Shown here one piece after another: positions 50,740 through 59,732 of a stretch of 64,000 bases of DNA. Source of the DNA: Deltaproteobacteria bacterium (GTDB taxonomy: Bacteria > Myxococcota_A > Polyangia > JAAYKL01). Position 1 is the first letter of the stretch; the number at the start of each line of letters is the position of its first letter. The DNA is taken from positions 1-64,000 of the forward strand of contig JAQTNF010000006.1 of NCBI GenBank assembly GCA_028713995.1. Reading direction: 5' to 3'. The translations under genes and the position numbers were made by a program. The notes beneath the pieces were generated by a model. The model saw nothing but the letters and a program-made list of their open reading frames with translations, was not told the DNA's origin and did not search any database.

Positions 50740-51462
50740 ATGCGCAGGGTCTTAACCGCGAACGGCGACATCTTCAGGCCCAAAGGCCCGCTCAAGCGCG
50801 AGATCGACCTCGCCACGGAGCGCACCGCGGACGTCATCCGCGTCCTTGGCGGACATTTGAGCGACGCGCGGCGGCGCCATATCGACGAAGTGGTGGCACA
50901 CCGCACGCGGCGGCTCACCGTGGCCGTGGAGGGCGTGAGCGATCCGCACAACGCCGCCGCGGTCATCCGCACCGCGGACGCGTTCGGCGTGCAGACGGTG
51001 CACGTCGTCGAGTCGGGCGTGCGGTTCGTCTCGTCGCGCAAGGTGACGCAGAGCGCGCACAAGTGGGTCGACCTCGTGACCTGGCCCGCGCCCGGCGAGT
51101 TCGCGCGCGCCATGTCCGAGGCGGGCTTCGCGATCCTGGTCGCGGCGGCGGACGGCGCCCTCACGGTCGCGGACGTGCCGCGCGACAGGCGGGTGGCCCT
51201 CGCGTTCGGCAACGAGCACGAAGGCGTGAGCGCGCAGATGAGGGGCCTCGCGCAGGGCTCGTTCCGAGTCCCCATGTTCGGGTTCGTGGAGAGCCTGAAC
51301 GTGTCCGTGGCCGCGGGCGTGGCGCTCGCCGCGTTGCGCGCAGACGGCGCTGGCGACCTCGAACCGCGCGACGCTGAAACCTTACGCGCCCGCTTCTATC
51401 TGCGCGCGGTCAAGGCGAGCGTGGAGATCTTCGAGCGCGAAGGGAATGGGGTCAAACCTTGA
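50740..51462 (+). CDS. trmH: TrmH-type SPOUT 2'-O-methyltransferase
   Basis: 240 residues from ATG 50740. SPOUT motifs: motif 1 VSDPHNAAAVIRTADAFGV (about 68-86), motif 2 VALAFGNEHEGVS, motif 3 FGFVESLNVSVAAGVAL. It matches tRNA (Gm18) TrmH, which methylates the ribose of G18. Its last codons (GVKP, stop) are supplied by the left inverted repeat of the transposase unit, so the native C-terminus has been replaced at the insertion point. ATG has GGAG close upstream. Confidence 0.85.
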   Translation: MRRVLTANGDIFRPKGPLKREIDLATERTADVIRVLGGHLSDARRRHIDEVVAHRTRRLTVAVEGVSDPHNAAAVIRTADAFGVQTVHVVESGVRFVSSRKVTQSAHKWVDLVTWPAPGEFARAMSEAGFAILVAAADGALTVADVPRDRRVALAFGNEHEGVSAQMRGLAQGSFRVPMFGFVESLNVSVAAGVALAALRADGAGDLEPRDAETLRARFYLRAVKASVEIFEREGNGVKP

Positions 51463-51473
51463 CGATTGACATT
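51448..51473 (+). repeat. Left inverted repeat of the RAYT unit
   Basis: Contains TCAAACC-TTGAC-GAT-TGACATT. The TGA inside CCTTGAC is the stop codon of trmH. Confidence 0.75.
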
Positions 51474-51500
51474 TCTCCGCAGGCGGCCTAGGAACGCGTC

Positions 51501-52430
51501 ATGGCAAGACCACCCCGTACGGATTTCCCGGGAGCCTGGCATCACGTCATGCATCGCGGCCGGCGGCGCGAGAGAATCTTCGAGGACTCCCACGACCTCG
51601 TCGCCTTCTTCGATATCGTCGCGGACACCGTGAGACGCTTCGGCATCGAGGTGCACGCCTACTCGCTCATGCCCAACCACTACCATCTGCTCGTGCGCTC
51701 GCCGCTCGGCAACCTCTCCAGGACCATGCGCCACCTGGACGGCGTCTACACCCAGCGACACAACGTCCGCCATCGCCGCGACGGCGCGCTGTTCCGCGGG
51801 CGCTTCCGCAGCCAGCTCGTGAGGGACGAGACGCGCCTGCCTTATATCGCGGCATACATCCACCTGAACCCGGTGCGCGCCGGGCTCGTGACGCGCGTGG
51901 ATTCCGACCGGGCGTGGACGAGCCACCGGGAGCACATGGGCCGGGACGCGGCGCCGGAATGGCTGAGCACGGCGTTCCTGCGAGAGCGGATCGGGTCCGC
52001 AAGGGCGATTCACGAGCTCGTGCTCGACATGGCGCGCGGGAGGCGCTCGTGGCCCGAAGGGATGGATCTCGGGACAGGGTGGATGGAACGCGGCGACGAC
52101 GGGGAAGGTGGGACGATCCTGCAACGGACGCGCTCCGTTCAAGCGTCGGAGCTGCTGAAGGAGATCTGCGAGATCGCGGGCGTCGGCCGGGCCCGTCTAT
52201 CGGCTCGGGTCCGAGGGCCGAAGGGCAATCCCGAACGCCGGTTCGCGGTGTGGGCGCTCGCGCGGTCGACGGACCTGACGCAGGCGGCGATCGGGAGGCT
52301 GCTCGGGATGAGCGCGATGCACGTGGCCCAGGATCTGCGGCGGATGCGCGGTGGGTGGGAGCCCATGGACGGATGGCGGGCCGCGTGGGAGGAGCGCCAC
52401 CCCGCGGTAATGTCAAGTGTCAAGGTTTGA
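51501..52430 (+). CDS. REP-associated tyrosine transposase (Y1/HUH)
   Basis: 309 residues. Opens MARPPRTDFPGAWHHVMHRG. HUH nuclease motif LMPNHYHLLVR (about 54-64), and the catalytic-Tyr helix is likely in LPYIAAYIHLNPVRAGLV (about 113-130). The C-terminal part (about 210-300) ends with a HTH-like AIGRLLGMSAMHVAQDLRRM. Longer than IS200 TnpA, as usual for RAYTs. It nicks single-stranded DNA at REP-like hairpins. Its stop lies within the right inverted repeat. Confidence 0.88.
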   Translation: MARPPRTDFPGAWHHVMHRGRRRERIFEDSHDLVAFFDIVADTVRRFGIEVHAYSLMPNHYHLLVRSPLGNLSRTMRHLDGVYTQRHNVRHRRDGALFRGRFRSQLVRDETRLPYIAAYIHLNPVRAGLVTRVDSDRAWTSHREHMGRDAAPEWLSTAFLRERIGSARAIHELVLDMARGRRSWPEGMDLGTGWMERGDDGEGGTILQRTRSVQASELLKEICEIAGVGRARLSARVRGPKGNPERRFAVWALARSTDLTQAAIGRLLGMSAMHVAQDLRRMRGGWEPMDGWRAAWEERHPAVMSSVKV

Positions 52431-52434
52431 CCCC
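52409..52434 (-). repeat. Right inverted repeat of the RAYT unit
   Basis: AATGTCAAGTGTCAAGGTTTGACCCC read forward in parts; its complement matches the left end. It includes the transposase stop (GTT TGA) and ends 12 bases before the convergent hydrolase gene. Confidence 0.75.
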
Positions 52435-52445
52435 TCTGTCTTTGT

Positions 52446-53795
52446 CTACGGCAGGGCGCCGTAGAGCTTCATCACTTCGACGGCCGGTCTCAGGCTCGCG
52501 TCCTGGCGCACGAAGTCCCAGCAGCTCGGACCGTAGTCCCACCTCCACGGCAGCGCGGCCTTGAAGCCGAGGTTCTTGGCCGTGTACAAAAAAGTGCCGG
52601 TCACGTTGTACTGCAGCGTGTCGTCGATGTTCTCCTCGGTCTCCTGGCCGAACTCCCCCTGGACGATGAAAACGCCGTCGGCCACCGCCTTGTCGCGGAC
52701 AGCGCTCGCGTTGGCGTAGCCGCCGTCGTCCGAGTACATGTGCAGATCATAGAAATCGAGCCCGAGGCCGGAGAAGAAGCCGCCGATGATGTCGTACTGC
52801 GAGTTGCTCCACCCCGCCGTGGACGTGACGCGGATCCACGGGGACTTCGACTTGATGAAATCCCTTTCCCGCTTGATGAAGGCGCGCGCCCCGTTGACGG
52901 GATCGGTCCACATCGGCACCGACCGCGGGGCCTCGATCTCGTTGATGATGTCGATGCCCCAGACGACGTCCTGGTGCTGGTTGAGCACGTCCAGGACCGG
53001 GCCCAGCACCTTGTTGTTGTACGCGTCGCCCTCGCCGTACTTGTTGTTGACCAGGTTCCAGAAGAAGTCCTTCCACGCCGTGATCTTCTGCATCTCGTTG
53101 CCCTCGAGGGCCGTCAGGTACACCCACATCGCCCGGGCGCGCGCTTCGTAGAGCAGCTTTTCGAGGTTGTCGAGAAACGTCTGGTCGAACCCTTCGATCT
53201 GCGGAACGCCGGAGCCGAGGATGAACCCCTCGCGGTACTCGAACATGAAGAACCGCACGATGTTTCCGCCGTTCGCCTTCATGTTGTCGAGCATGTCCTT
53301 CACGTAATCCAGGTCGAACCGTGTCGTCAGATCGGTCCCGTAGCTCGTGTCGGCACCGTACTCCATGTTGATCCAGCCCTCGTTGTATCCGACGAGCATC
53401 TGCTGGGACGGCATCTGCGGAAGGTCGGTGTCGCTTCCCGTGCCCGTATCGGTGTCGCTTCCCGTGTCCGTGTCTCCATCCCCGTCTCCGTCGGTATCCG
53501 CGTCGGTGTCGCCGTCCGTATCCGTGTCGCCGTCCGGGCCGGTGTCGGACGTGTCCGTGTCGCCGTCGGAGTCACCATCGCCGTCCGTGTCGCTGTCCGT
53601 ATCCGCATCCGCATCGCTGTCCGTATCGCCGTCAGAGTCGCCGTCGGCATCGCCGTCCGTGTCCGTGCCGCCGTCGTTTCCGCCGTCGGGCCAACCGTCG
53701 GAGCCGGTTCCGTTGCCGGCGACGGCGCATCCGGCGAGGACCAGCGCCATGCACAGAGCCGATAGGTTCCCAAGAGTCGTCGCAATAAAGCGCAT
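52446..53795 (-). CDS. GH5-like secreted lipoprotein with long Asp-rich linker
   Basis: 449 residues from ATG 53795 (GGGAGGATCC upstream). Lipobox VLAGC. Residues about 35-130 are an almost pure alternating Asp linker (DGDSDGDTDSDADAD). The catalytic part starts at MLVGYNEGWINMEYG. It shows NGGNIVRFFMFEYREG, an acid/base motif VWGIDIINEIEAP and a nucleophile-type VFIVQGEFGQE, ending WDFVRQDASLRP. This fits a clan-A (cellulase/mannanase-like) glycoside hydrolase held at the surface by a flexible acidic tether. The substrate is not evident. Confidence 0.78.
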   Translation of the reverse strand: MRFIATTLGNLSALCMALVLAGCAVAGNGTGSDGWPDGGNDGGTDTDGDADGDSDGDTDSDADADTDSDTDGDGDSDGDTDTSDTGPDGDTDTDGDTDADTDGDGDGDTDTGSDTDTGTGSDTDLPQMPSQQMLVGYNEGWINMEYGADTSYGTDLTTRFDLDYVKDMLDNMKANGGNIVRFFMFEYREGFILGSGVPQIEGFDQTFLDNLEKLLYEARARAMWVYLTALEGNEMQKITAWKDFFWNLVNNKYGEGDAYNNKVLGPVLDVLNQHQDVVWGIDIINEIEAPRSVPMWTDPVNGARAFIKRERDFIKSKSPWIRVTSTAGWSNSQYDIIGGFFSGLGLDFYDLHMYSDDGGYANASAVRDKAVADGVFIVQGEFGQETEENIDDTLQYNVTGTFLYTAKNLGFKAALPWRWDYGPSCWDFVRQDASLRPAVEVMKLYGALP

Positions 53796-53921
53796 GCGGA
53801 TCCTCCCGTTCGCATGCCCCTCACCTTCCCACACCCAATGCCCAGCTATGATTTTATCACAGAACCAGCCGGCCCGGCCACGAACCTTCGACTGCGCGGG
53901 ACCGCGACGCCGACAACGCTC

Positions 53922-55559
53922 CTACGGCCTCGACTGCTTGTCCGCGGCGGGGTACCAGTCGCCCAGGTTCAGATCCTCGACCAGACAGCGGCCCTTGCAG
54001 GTCCACTCGGCGTACGAGTTGTAGTCCCACTTCATGAGGTCGGACGCGCCGCCGCCCACGGTGGTGATGAGGAAGCGGTTGTCGAGCCCGCCGAACGCGT
54101 CGCCCTGCTTCTCGGGCTCGGGCTTGTCCCCGCCCTGCACGTCGATGGGCACCCAGCCGTAGCCCGGCAGATAGACCTCGGCCCAGCGGTGGAAGGCCTC
54201 GTCTGTGCTGGCGTCGTCGCCGCGCACCACGATGGCGCCCGCGTAGCGCGCCGGGATGCCCACGGCCCGGCACATGGAGATGAATACGAACGTGTACTCC
54301 GAGCACGAGCCCGTGCCGCGGTCGATGACCGTGGGCGCGATGTTCCAGCCGCCCACCATCTCGTATTCCATCTTCTTGCGGATGTACGTGGCGATCTTCC
54401 GGACCATTGCGTACGGCCGCTTCTCGTCGCCGAGCGCCTCCTTGACCGCCTTCTGTATGGACGGGTGCTTGATCGCGAACTTGGTCTCGTCCGCGAGGTA
54501 CGCGTCGCGCACGGACTTGGGGATGTCCTTCAAGCCCCCGACCTTTGCGGGATCGATGTGCCAGCGAGTCGCGAAGAGCGTCGCCTCCACGGTCATGGTC
54601 ACGTCGAGGCTCTCGCCGGGTGCGAGGTTCCCGGCCTTGAACCGGGCCACCTTCTGGCCCCACCTGTCGGTCGCGATCTCCGTCGGCGCAGGCTCGAAGC
54701 GCGGCTCGCCCACGAGCGCCTGGTTCGGCAGCGACTGGGGCACGGCCACATACACGTTCGCCTCGACGAGCACGTCCGGGCCCCGGTTCACGAGGCTGCG
54801 GCGCAGCACCACCTTCTCGTCGTGCGCGCTCCGCCGCACCACCGCGGGCAAGGCGCCTATCCCCACCGCGTCCACGCGCCTGCGGTCCACGTCGACCACG
54901 AGGAGCTTCCCGTCGACCTCGGCCATGCCCGCCGGGAACGGACCGGGCGACGGGAACTGGTCGAACACCTCGCCGCTCGACGGCTCGACCTTGTAGATCA
55001 TGTCGCGCGTGCGGTCCGAAACCCACAGATACCCGCCCGCGAACGCGAGCCCGAGCTGCTCCCCGGGCCTGCCCTGCCCGCCCCACGACGGCGCGGGCCA
55101 GGTCACGATGGTGGTGCCGTCCTCCCTTGTGATCTGGTGCAGGCTCTTGCCGTCGGCCACCCACAGGTGCGTGCCGTCGAAGGCGAGGCCGAGCGGACCG
55201 GGCGGGCTCTCGAGCTCGCGGGTCACGAGCCCCTTGTCCGTGTCGATGCCGAACAGGCGGCCGCGCTGCCGATCCGCCACCCACAGGAGCTTGCCGTCGA
55301 ACGCCGCCCCGGTGGGCCACGGCCCGGGCGACGGCAGCACCTTGCGCTCCTCGCCGGTGCGCGGATCGAGACCGTGCAGCTTGAGCTCCACCCGGTCGGT
55401 CACCCACAGGAGCCTGCCGTCGAACGCCATGCCCCCGGGCTTGTCGATCTTCACGCCAAAGAGCCTCTCCACCGGCTCGGCGTCCCCCTCGTCCCCGGCC
55501 AGGGCCGAAGACGGGACGGCCAGCGCCGCGGCCGCGAGCATCCATGCGAGTCTCGCCAT
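53922..55559 (-). CDS. Beta-propeller plus transglutaminase-like secreted protein
   Basis: 545 residues. Signal peptide (LAAAALAVPSSALA). Residues about 30-230 are four or more repeats of the type GPxGxAFDGxxLWVADxxxxxI, an incomplete NHL/SMP-30-like propeller. A beta-sandwich linker follows (about 240-350). The transglutaminase core has a Cys in GTGSCSEYTFVFISMCRAVGIPARY (about 425-450), a His in AFHRWAEVYLPGYGW and an Asp in PIDV, a complete catalytic triad. Probably a periplasmic protease or crosslinker. NUDIX gene upstream on the same strand. Confidence 0.8.
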   Translation of the reverse strand: MARLAWMLAAAALAVPSSALAGDEGDAEPVERLFGVKIDKPGGMAFDGRLLWVTDRVELKLHGLDPRTGEERKVLPSPGPWPTGAAFDGKLLWVADRQRGRLFGIDTDKGLVTRELESPPGPLGLAFDGTHLWVADGKSLHQITREDGTTIVTWPAPSWGGQGRPGEQLGLAFAGGYLWVSDRTRDMIYKVEPSSGEVFDQFPSPGPFPAGMAEVDGKLLVVDVDRRRVDAVGIGALPAVVRRSAHDEKVVLRRSLVNRGPDVLVEANVYVAVPQSLPNQALVGEPRFEPAPTEIATDRWGQKVARFKAGNLAPGESLDVTMTVEATLFATRWHIDPAKVGGLKDIPKSVRDAYLADETKFAIKHPSIQKAVKEALGDEKRPYAMVRKIATYIRKKMEYEMVGGWNIAPTVIDRGTGSCSEYTFVFISMCRAVGIPARYAGAIVVRGDDASTDEAFHRWAEVYLPGYGWVPIDVQGGDKPEPEKQGDAFGGLDNRFLITTVGGGASDLMKWDYNSYAEWTCKGRCLVEDLNLGDWYPAADKQSRP

Positions 55560-55589
55560 CTTGCTCCCTCCGGTCGAAGGGCCGGGCCC

Positions 55590-56228
55590 CTACCCGGCCG
55601 CCTGTAGGCCCTCGATGCACAGGCGGGACCAGGTCTCGAGCTCCAGGGTGCGCGCGCCCGCGAGCTCCACGAGCGGCAGGAAACCCGCCTGCGTGATCTG
55701 CTGCTCCTTCTTCCGGACGCCCTCGTGCGTGAGATCGCACACGTGGACGATCCCGAGGTGCACCCTGCCCACCGCGTTCGAGTCGTCGTTGATGAGCGCG
55801 AAGATCTTGGGCTCGTACGGGCCGTCCACCGCGACCTCCTCCCGGATCTCGCGCTCCACGGCCTCGAGGTACGCCGCCCGATCCGTGGCCGGCGCGGCCC
55901 CGGCGAAGAGCATCTCGTCGCGCGGATTGATGTGCCCGCCCACGCCCACCGAGCGATCGCCCACGAGCCGCGTCTCCCCGGCCTGCTTGCCCCGCACGTA
56001 GGAGAAGACGCGGTCGCCGCATCGAAAGAGCACGTAGGGGATGATCTGCTTCAAGGACTCGTCTTCCTCCGCCAGGCATCGCTCGGCAAAGCGGTTGTTG
56101 CGCCTGTCGAGAATGACGTCCAGGTAGCGGGCGAAGTCGCGGTTGATTCCCTGGAATGCGCCGAGCTCCTCGAGGAGCTTTCGCGCGAAAACGAGCACCC
56201 TCTCTCCCCGGTACTTGTCGCTCACCAC
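55590..56228 (-). CDS. NUDIX-like hydrolase
   Basis: 212 residues from GTG 56228 (GGAGG upstream); the track merges it with a kinase-strand shadow. A helical N-terminus (RVLVFARKLLEELGAFQGIN) precedes the NUDIX region: SVGVGGHINPRDE and, after an insertion, YLEAVEREIREEV, a variant Nudix box in which the spacing between Gly and REUxEE is longer than usual. PKIFALINDDSNAVGRVHLGIVHVC follows. Such proteins hydrolyse nucleoside diphosphate-linked compounds; the substrate is unknown. Confidence 0.72.
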   Translation of the reverse strand: MVSDKYRGERVLVFARKLLEELGAFQGINRDFARYLDVILDRRNNRFAERCLAEEDESLKQIIPYVLFRCGDRVFSYVRGKQAGETRLVGDRSVGVGGHINPRDEMLFAGAAPATDRAAYLEAVEREIREEVAVDGPYEPKIFALINDDSNAVGRVHLGIVHVCDLTHEGVRKKEQQITQAGFLPLVELAGARTLELETWSRLCIEGLQAAG

Positions 56229-56423
56229 GATTGCCTCCTCGCTCGTCGCCGAAGCCGGTCCACGTTGGCACGCGCGCGTCCCGGGCGTCAAGCCGATGGG
56301 CGGCCGATCAGGGAGCAGCTCCCCGACTTCAGCAGCCGGCCAGTGACCACCGTGGCCGGATCGTGCTAGACTCTGCGCTCGGACGAGGGAAGAGCGGGAC
56401 GAATCTCGTCCCGGAAGGCGACA

Positions 56424-58112
56424 GTGACGATAGGCGACATCGATTTCCCCGCGGGGGACGGGAACGACGGGACCGAGGAGGCGCTGTCCATCGCCGCCGT
56501 GGTCCACGAGGCCCGCCAGCCCCTCACGGCGGCCCGCATCGCGCTGCAGCTCCTCAGCGACGCGGCCCGCGACGTGCCCGACGCCCTGCCCTACGTGGAC
56601 GGCATCATGAACCAGCTCGATCGCCTCGAGCGCATCCTGGAGCGCGCCGGCGTGTTCTTCCGCCCGGCCTCGTGCGAGCCCACACCCCAGGACCTGGTCG
56701 AGATCGCGCGCCACGTGCTCGACTCCATGGCCGCGGAGCTCCTGCGCAAGAACGCGGAAGTGGTGGCCGAGGTGGATCCCGATCTTCCGGCCGTGGTCGC
56801 GGATCCCGGCACGCTCGAGCACATCTTGACGAACCTGGTGGCCAATGCCGCGGACGCGGTGGCCGAAAAGGGCGGGGGCAGGGTCGTGGTGGTGCTGCGC
56901 GGGACAAGCAAGGGGAGCGTGGAGGTCATCGTGGCGGACGACGGCCGCGGCCTCGATCCGGATCTGTCCGAGCGCATCTTCGAGCCGTTCTTCTCCACCA
57001 AGAAGAAGCACGGCTCCGGGCTCGGGCTCTATATCGTGCGGCGCCTCGTCGAAGGTTGCGGCGGCACGATCCGCCTGCTCGGGCCGGGCGAGCGCATGCG
57101 GCTCGGGCACGAGCGGCTCTCCATGGCCTTCGCGATTGAGTTTCCGTCCGCCGGGGGAGCCCAGCGGCCCGAAGCGGCCGCACACAAGCCCGTCCCAAGG
57201 CAGGCCTTGAACGCCCTGGTCGTGGACGACGACGGGACCATGCTCGACATCCTGCGCAGGCTCGTCGAGGCCCAGGGCATGTCGTGCGTGTGCGCCACGT
57301 CGGGGGAGGACGCGGTGACCCTCCTCGGGAGCGAGCCGTTCGATCTGCTCGTGACCGACAAGAACCTGCCGGGCCTGAACGGCATCGAGGTGGCGCGCTT
57401 CGCCAGGAACGTCTGGCACAAGATGCCCATCCTCATCATCACGGCCTACGCCTCCGAGGACTCGGCGTCCGAGGCGGCCGCGCTCGGCGTGGCGGACTAC
57501 ACCCCCAAGCCCATCGACGAGGCCGACTTCACGATGCGCCTGCGGGATCTCATGCGCCGGGCCCAGACCGTGCGCACCTCGACGCGGCGCACGGCCCACG
57601 GGACGGGCGTCTTCTCCACGGTGCCTCCTTTCTCGGCCGCGGACGAAACGTCGGCGATCCCGACGGTGCCGCCAATCGCGACCGCCGAGCCGGAGATCGA
57701 GCTCAACCAGTCGATCCTGATCGTGGCGCCGGACGATCACGTGCGTCACACCCTGACCGAAATCTTGAGCGGCCTGGGGTGCCAGGTGGCCGCGTTCGCA
57801 TCGATCAAACACGCCCAGGCTCACGCCCAGCGGGTCGGGTTCGACGTCCTCGTGGCCGCGGCCGAGGTGCTGCGCGCGAACCGCGACTGGCTGGCCGTCA
57901 TGGGGCGCGGCAAGGCGCTGGGCGCGGTGGCCATCATGGAGCGCGCCGGCGTCGACAAGGCCATCGAGGCCATCCACCTGGGCGCGCGCGGGGTGTTCGC
58001 CCCGCCCTTCGACAAGGCCCGCATCTCCCAGGAGTTCCGCAGATCCATGCGGCACATGCTCGAGGACCGCGAGAGGCACGACAGCACCGAGAGCCTGGAC
58101 CGACCGTTCTGA
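56424..58112 (+). CDS. Hybrid histidine kinase with one active and one degenerate receiver
   Basis: 562 residues from GTG 56424 (GGAAGG upstream). No membrane helix. A phospho-acceptor helix with VVHEARQPLTAARIALQLL (His about 28) is followed by HATPase motifs: LTNLVANAADAVAEKG (N box), VADDGRGLDPD (G1), FFSTKKKHGSGLGLYIV (F/G2). Receiver 1 (about 260-375) has VVDDD, LLVTDKNLPG with the acceptor Asp, TAYAS and a Lys in YTPKP. A second receiver-like domain (about 435-545: ILIVAPDDHVRHTL) lacks the acceptor Asp (FDVLVAAAEVL). Cytoplasmic signalling; partner unknown. Confidence 0.85.
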   Translation: MTIGDIDFPAGDGNDGTEEALSIAAVVHEARQPLTAARIALQLLSDAARDVPDALPYVDGIMNQLDRLERILERAGVFFRPASCEPTPQDLVEIARHVLDSMAAELLRKNAEVVAEVDPDLPAVVADPGTLEHILTNLVANAADAVAEKGGGRVVVVLRGTSKGSVEVIVADDGRGLDPDLSERIFEPFFSTKKKHGSGLGLYIVRRLVEGCGGTIRLLGPGERMRLGHERLSMAFAIEFPSAGGAQRPEAAAHKPVPRQALNALVVDDDGTMLDILRRLVEAQGMSCVCATSGEDAVTLLGSEPFDLLVTDKNLPGLNGIEVARFARNVWHKMPILIITAYASEDSASEAAALGVADYTPKPIDEADFTMRLRDLMRRAQTVRTSTRRTAHGTGVFSTVPPFSAADETSAIPTVPPIATAEPEIELNQSILIVAPDDHVRHTLTEILSGLGCQVAAFASIKHAQAHAQRVGFDVLVAAAEVLRANRDWLAVMGRGKALGAVAIMERAGVDKAIEAIHLGARGVFAPPFDKARISQEFRRSMRHMLEDRERHDSTESLDRPF

Positions 58113-58189
58113 GAAGTTGGATCCGGTCCTGGGGTTCGGGTAGACTTCCTTCGGCGCGGGGCTTTCTTCCCCGGGCGGAGGGAACGGGC

Positions 58190-58348
58190 ATGAAAAGGGC
58201 AATCTTCATCGTGGCGGTGCTCGCGGCCCTCGCGGGCTCGTGCAACCCGGGCAAGGGCGTGGCGCGCGACACGGACACGGGAACCGGCACGAGCACCGGC
58301 ACGGACACCGATCAGGACGCCGGCCCGGACTCGGGCACGGACACTTAA
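58190..58348 (+). CDS. 52-residue stub lipoprotein
   Basis: Found only as the tail of a longer ORF in the track. ATG 58190 has GGAGGG upstream. MKRAIFIVAVLAALAGSC is a complete lipoprotein signal with lipobox, then an Asp/Thr/Gly linker (DTDTGTGTSTG.., DAGPDSGTDT) and a TAA stop where other lipoproteins of this type continue into a folded domain. Either a truncated gene or a tiny anchored peptide. No downstream frame visibly continues it. Confidence 0.5.
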   Translation: MKRAIFIVAVLAALAGSCNPGKGVARDTDTGTGTSTGTDTDQDAGPDSGTDT

Positions 58349-58393
58349 GGGTCCCTGCTGGACCTCGCGGCGTTCAACGGCTAGATTCCGCCC

Positions 58394-59086
58394 ATGACCC
58401 GCGTGCTCATCCTCGACGGTTCGATCGACGCCGACATCTACTGTCCCACGCAGGGCTGGCGAAACCTGCTCGGCGACGTCCCCTCGGATTCGGTGCACCT
58501 GCCCTCTGGCGGGCGCGTGCCCGAGCTCAAGCCGTACACGCACCTCATCGTCACGGGCTCCGAGGCCTCCATCACGCAGTGGGAGCCCTGGTACGACGTG
58601 GAGGCCGACGTGATCCGGCGCGCCGTGAAAATGGGCAAGGCCGTTTTCGGCTCGTGCTTCGGCCACCAGATGCTCGCCGCCGCGCTCTCGGGACGGCAAT
58701 ACACGGACGCTTCGGCCACGCCCGAGCACCGATGGATCGAGGTCGAGCTGTTCGCATCCGACCACCTCTTCGAGGGGCTGCCGCACGTGGTGCGCATGTT
58801 CGCGGCCCATTTCGATGAGGTGCGCGATCCGCCGCCGCCGTGGCGCGTGCTCGCGCGCAGCAAGGACTGCGCGGTCCATGCCATGCGCTACGGACACAGC
58901 CCGGTCTGGGGCATCCAGGCGCATCCCGAGATCACGCCGAAAGAGGCGCGCGCGCTCATGGAGGGGTTCGTGGCGCGTCATCCGGACAAGGCCCGCTTCC
59001 TCGCGCGCGGTCTCGCCATGGAGCCCATGGACGACAACGCGGCGCCGCTCATCGTGCGTCGTTTCCTCGAATCCCCTGCCGGTTGA
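58394..59086 (+). CDS. Class I glutamine amidotransferase-like protein
   Basis: 230 residues. Opens MTRVLILDGSIDADIY. Nucleophile elbow AVFGSCFGHQMLAAAL with Cys at about 80, and His-Glu in WGIQAHPEIT (about 174-182). Complete triad. The fold matches stand-alone GMP-synthase-like amidotransferases. Such proteins cleave Gln or gamma-glutamyl bonds; the substrate is unknown. Ten bases separate it from plsY. Confidence 0.82.
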   Translation: MTRVLILDGSIDADIYCPTQGWRNLLGDVPSDSVHLPSGGRVPELKPYTHLIVTGSEASITQWEPWYDVEADVIRRAVKMGKAVFGSCFGHQMLAAALSGRQYTDASATPEHRWIEVELFASDHLFEGLPHVVRMFAAHFDEVRDPPPPWRVLARSKDCAVHAMRYGHSPVWGIQAHPEITPKEARALMEGFVARHPDKARFLARGLAMEPMDDNAAPLIVRRFLESPAG

Positions 59087-59096
59087 GGCCGCATCC

Positions 59097-59732
59097 ATGA
59101 CATGTGAGCGCGAGGTCGTCGTGTTCGTCGCCGCAGCGGCGGCGGCCTATCTCGTGGGCTCCGTGAACTTCGCGGTGATCGCGGGGAGACTCGCGGGCGC
59201 GGGCGATCCGCGCGGCGCGGGCAGCGGCAACGCGGGCGCCAACAACCTTCTGCGCACGGCCGGCTGGCGCGTGGCCCTTCTTGTCCTTGCGCTCGATTTC
59301 GCGAGGGCCGCCGGAGTGGTCCTGGGAGCGCGCTTCGTCGGGCCGGAAGAGCTTGCGTCCCTCGTCGTTTTGCCCCTGCTGCTCGGCAACCTGTACCCGT
59401 GCTTCCACGGCTTTCGCGGCGGCAAGGGTGTGGCGGCCGTGACGGGCGCGTTCCTGGCCGTGGATCCGATCATCCCGCTGCTCGCGGGTCCCGTGTTCCT
59501 GGCCGTGGTGGGCCTCTTCCGCAGGGTGTCGGCCGGCTCCATGCTCATGATCTGTTCCTACCCCGCGCTCGCCTTCCTGCTCGGCGCGCCCTCGGACACG
59601 GTCGCCGTGGCCGGCACGTGCGCCCTCGCGATCCTGTTCACCCACAGGGCCAACATCCGGCGGCTCGCGCGCGGCGAGGAGCCGAGGATCTCCGTGGGCA
59701 ACACGCGATCCGCAAACAAGGAAGGAGCATGA
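59097..59732 (+). CDS. plsY: Acyl-phosphate:glycerol-3-phosphate acyltransferase PlsY
   Basis: 211 residues from ATG 59097; the track starts far upstream. Five or more helices. Motif 1 GSVNFAVIAGRLAG, the phosphate loop DPRGAGSGNAGANNLLRTAG (about 40-58), and FHGFRGGKGVAAVTG (about 104-118) are diagnostic. PlsY transfers the acyl group from acyl phosphate to glycerol 3-phosphate, the first step of phospholipid synthesis. Its stop overlaps the fatty-acid-kinase fusion gene (ATGA), which would make acyl phosphate. Confidence 0.92.
   Translation: MTCEREVVVFVAAAAAAYLVGSVNFAVIAGRLAGAGDPRGAGSGNAGANNLLRTAGWRVALLVLALDFARAAGVVLGARFVGPEELASLVVLPLLLGNLYPCFHGFRGGKGVAAVTGAFLAVDPIIPLLAGPVFLAVVGLFRRVSAGSMLMICSYPALAFLLGAPSDTVAVAGTCALAILFTHRANIRRLARGEEPRISVGNTRSANKEGA

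Larger units (their letters stand above)
51448..52434 (+). mobile_element. RAYT-type (IS200-like) transposase unit with inverted flanks
   Basis: 26-base ends: GGGGTCAAACCTTGAC... at 51448-51473 and its reverse complement at 52409-52434, 24 of 26 bases matching by eye. They enclose one transposase gene. The left end lies in the trmH 3' end and the right end contains the transposase stop codon. It is typical of REP-associated transposases, which are usually domesticated and single-copy. Confidence 0.75.
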
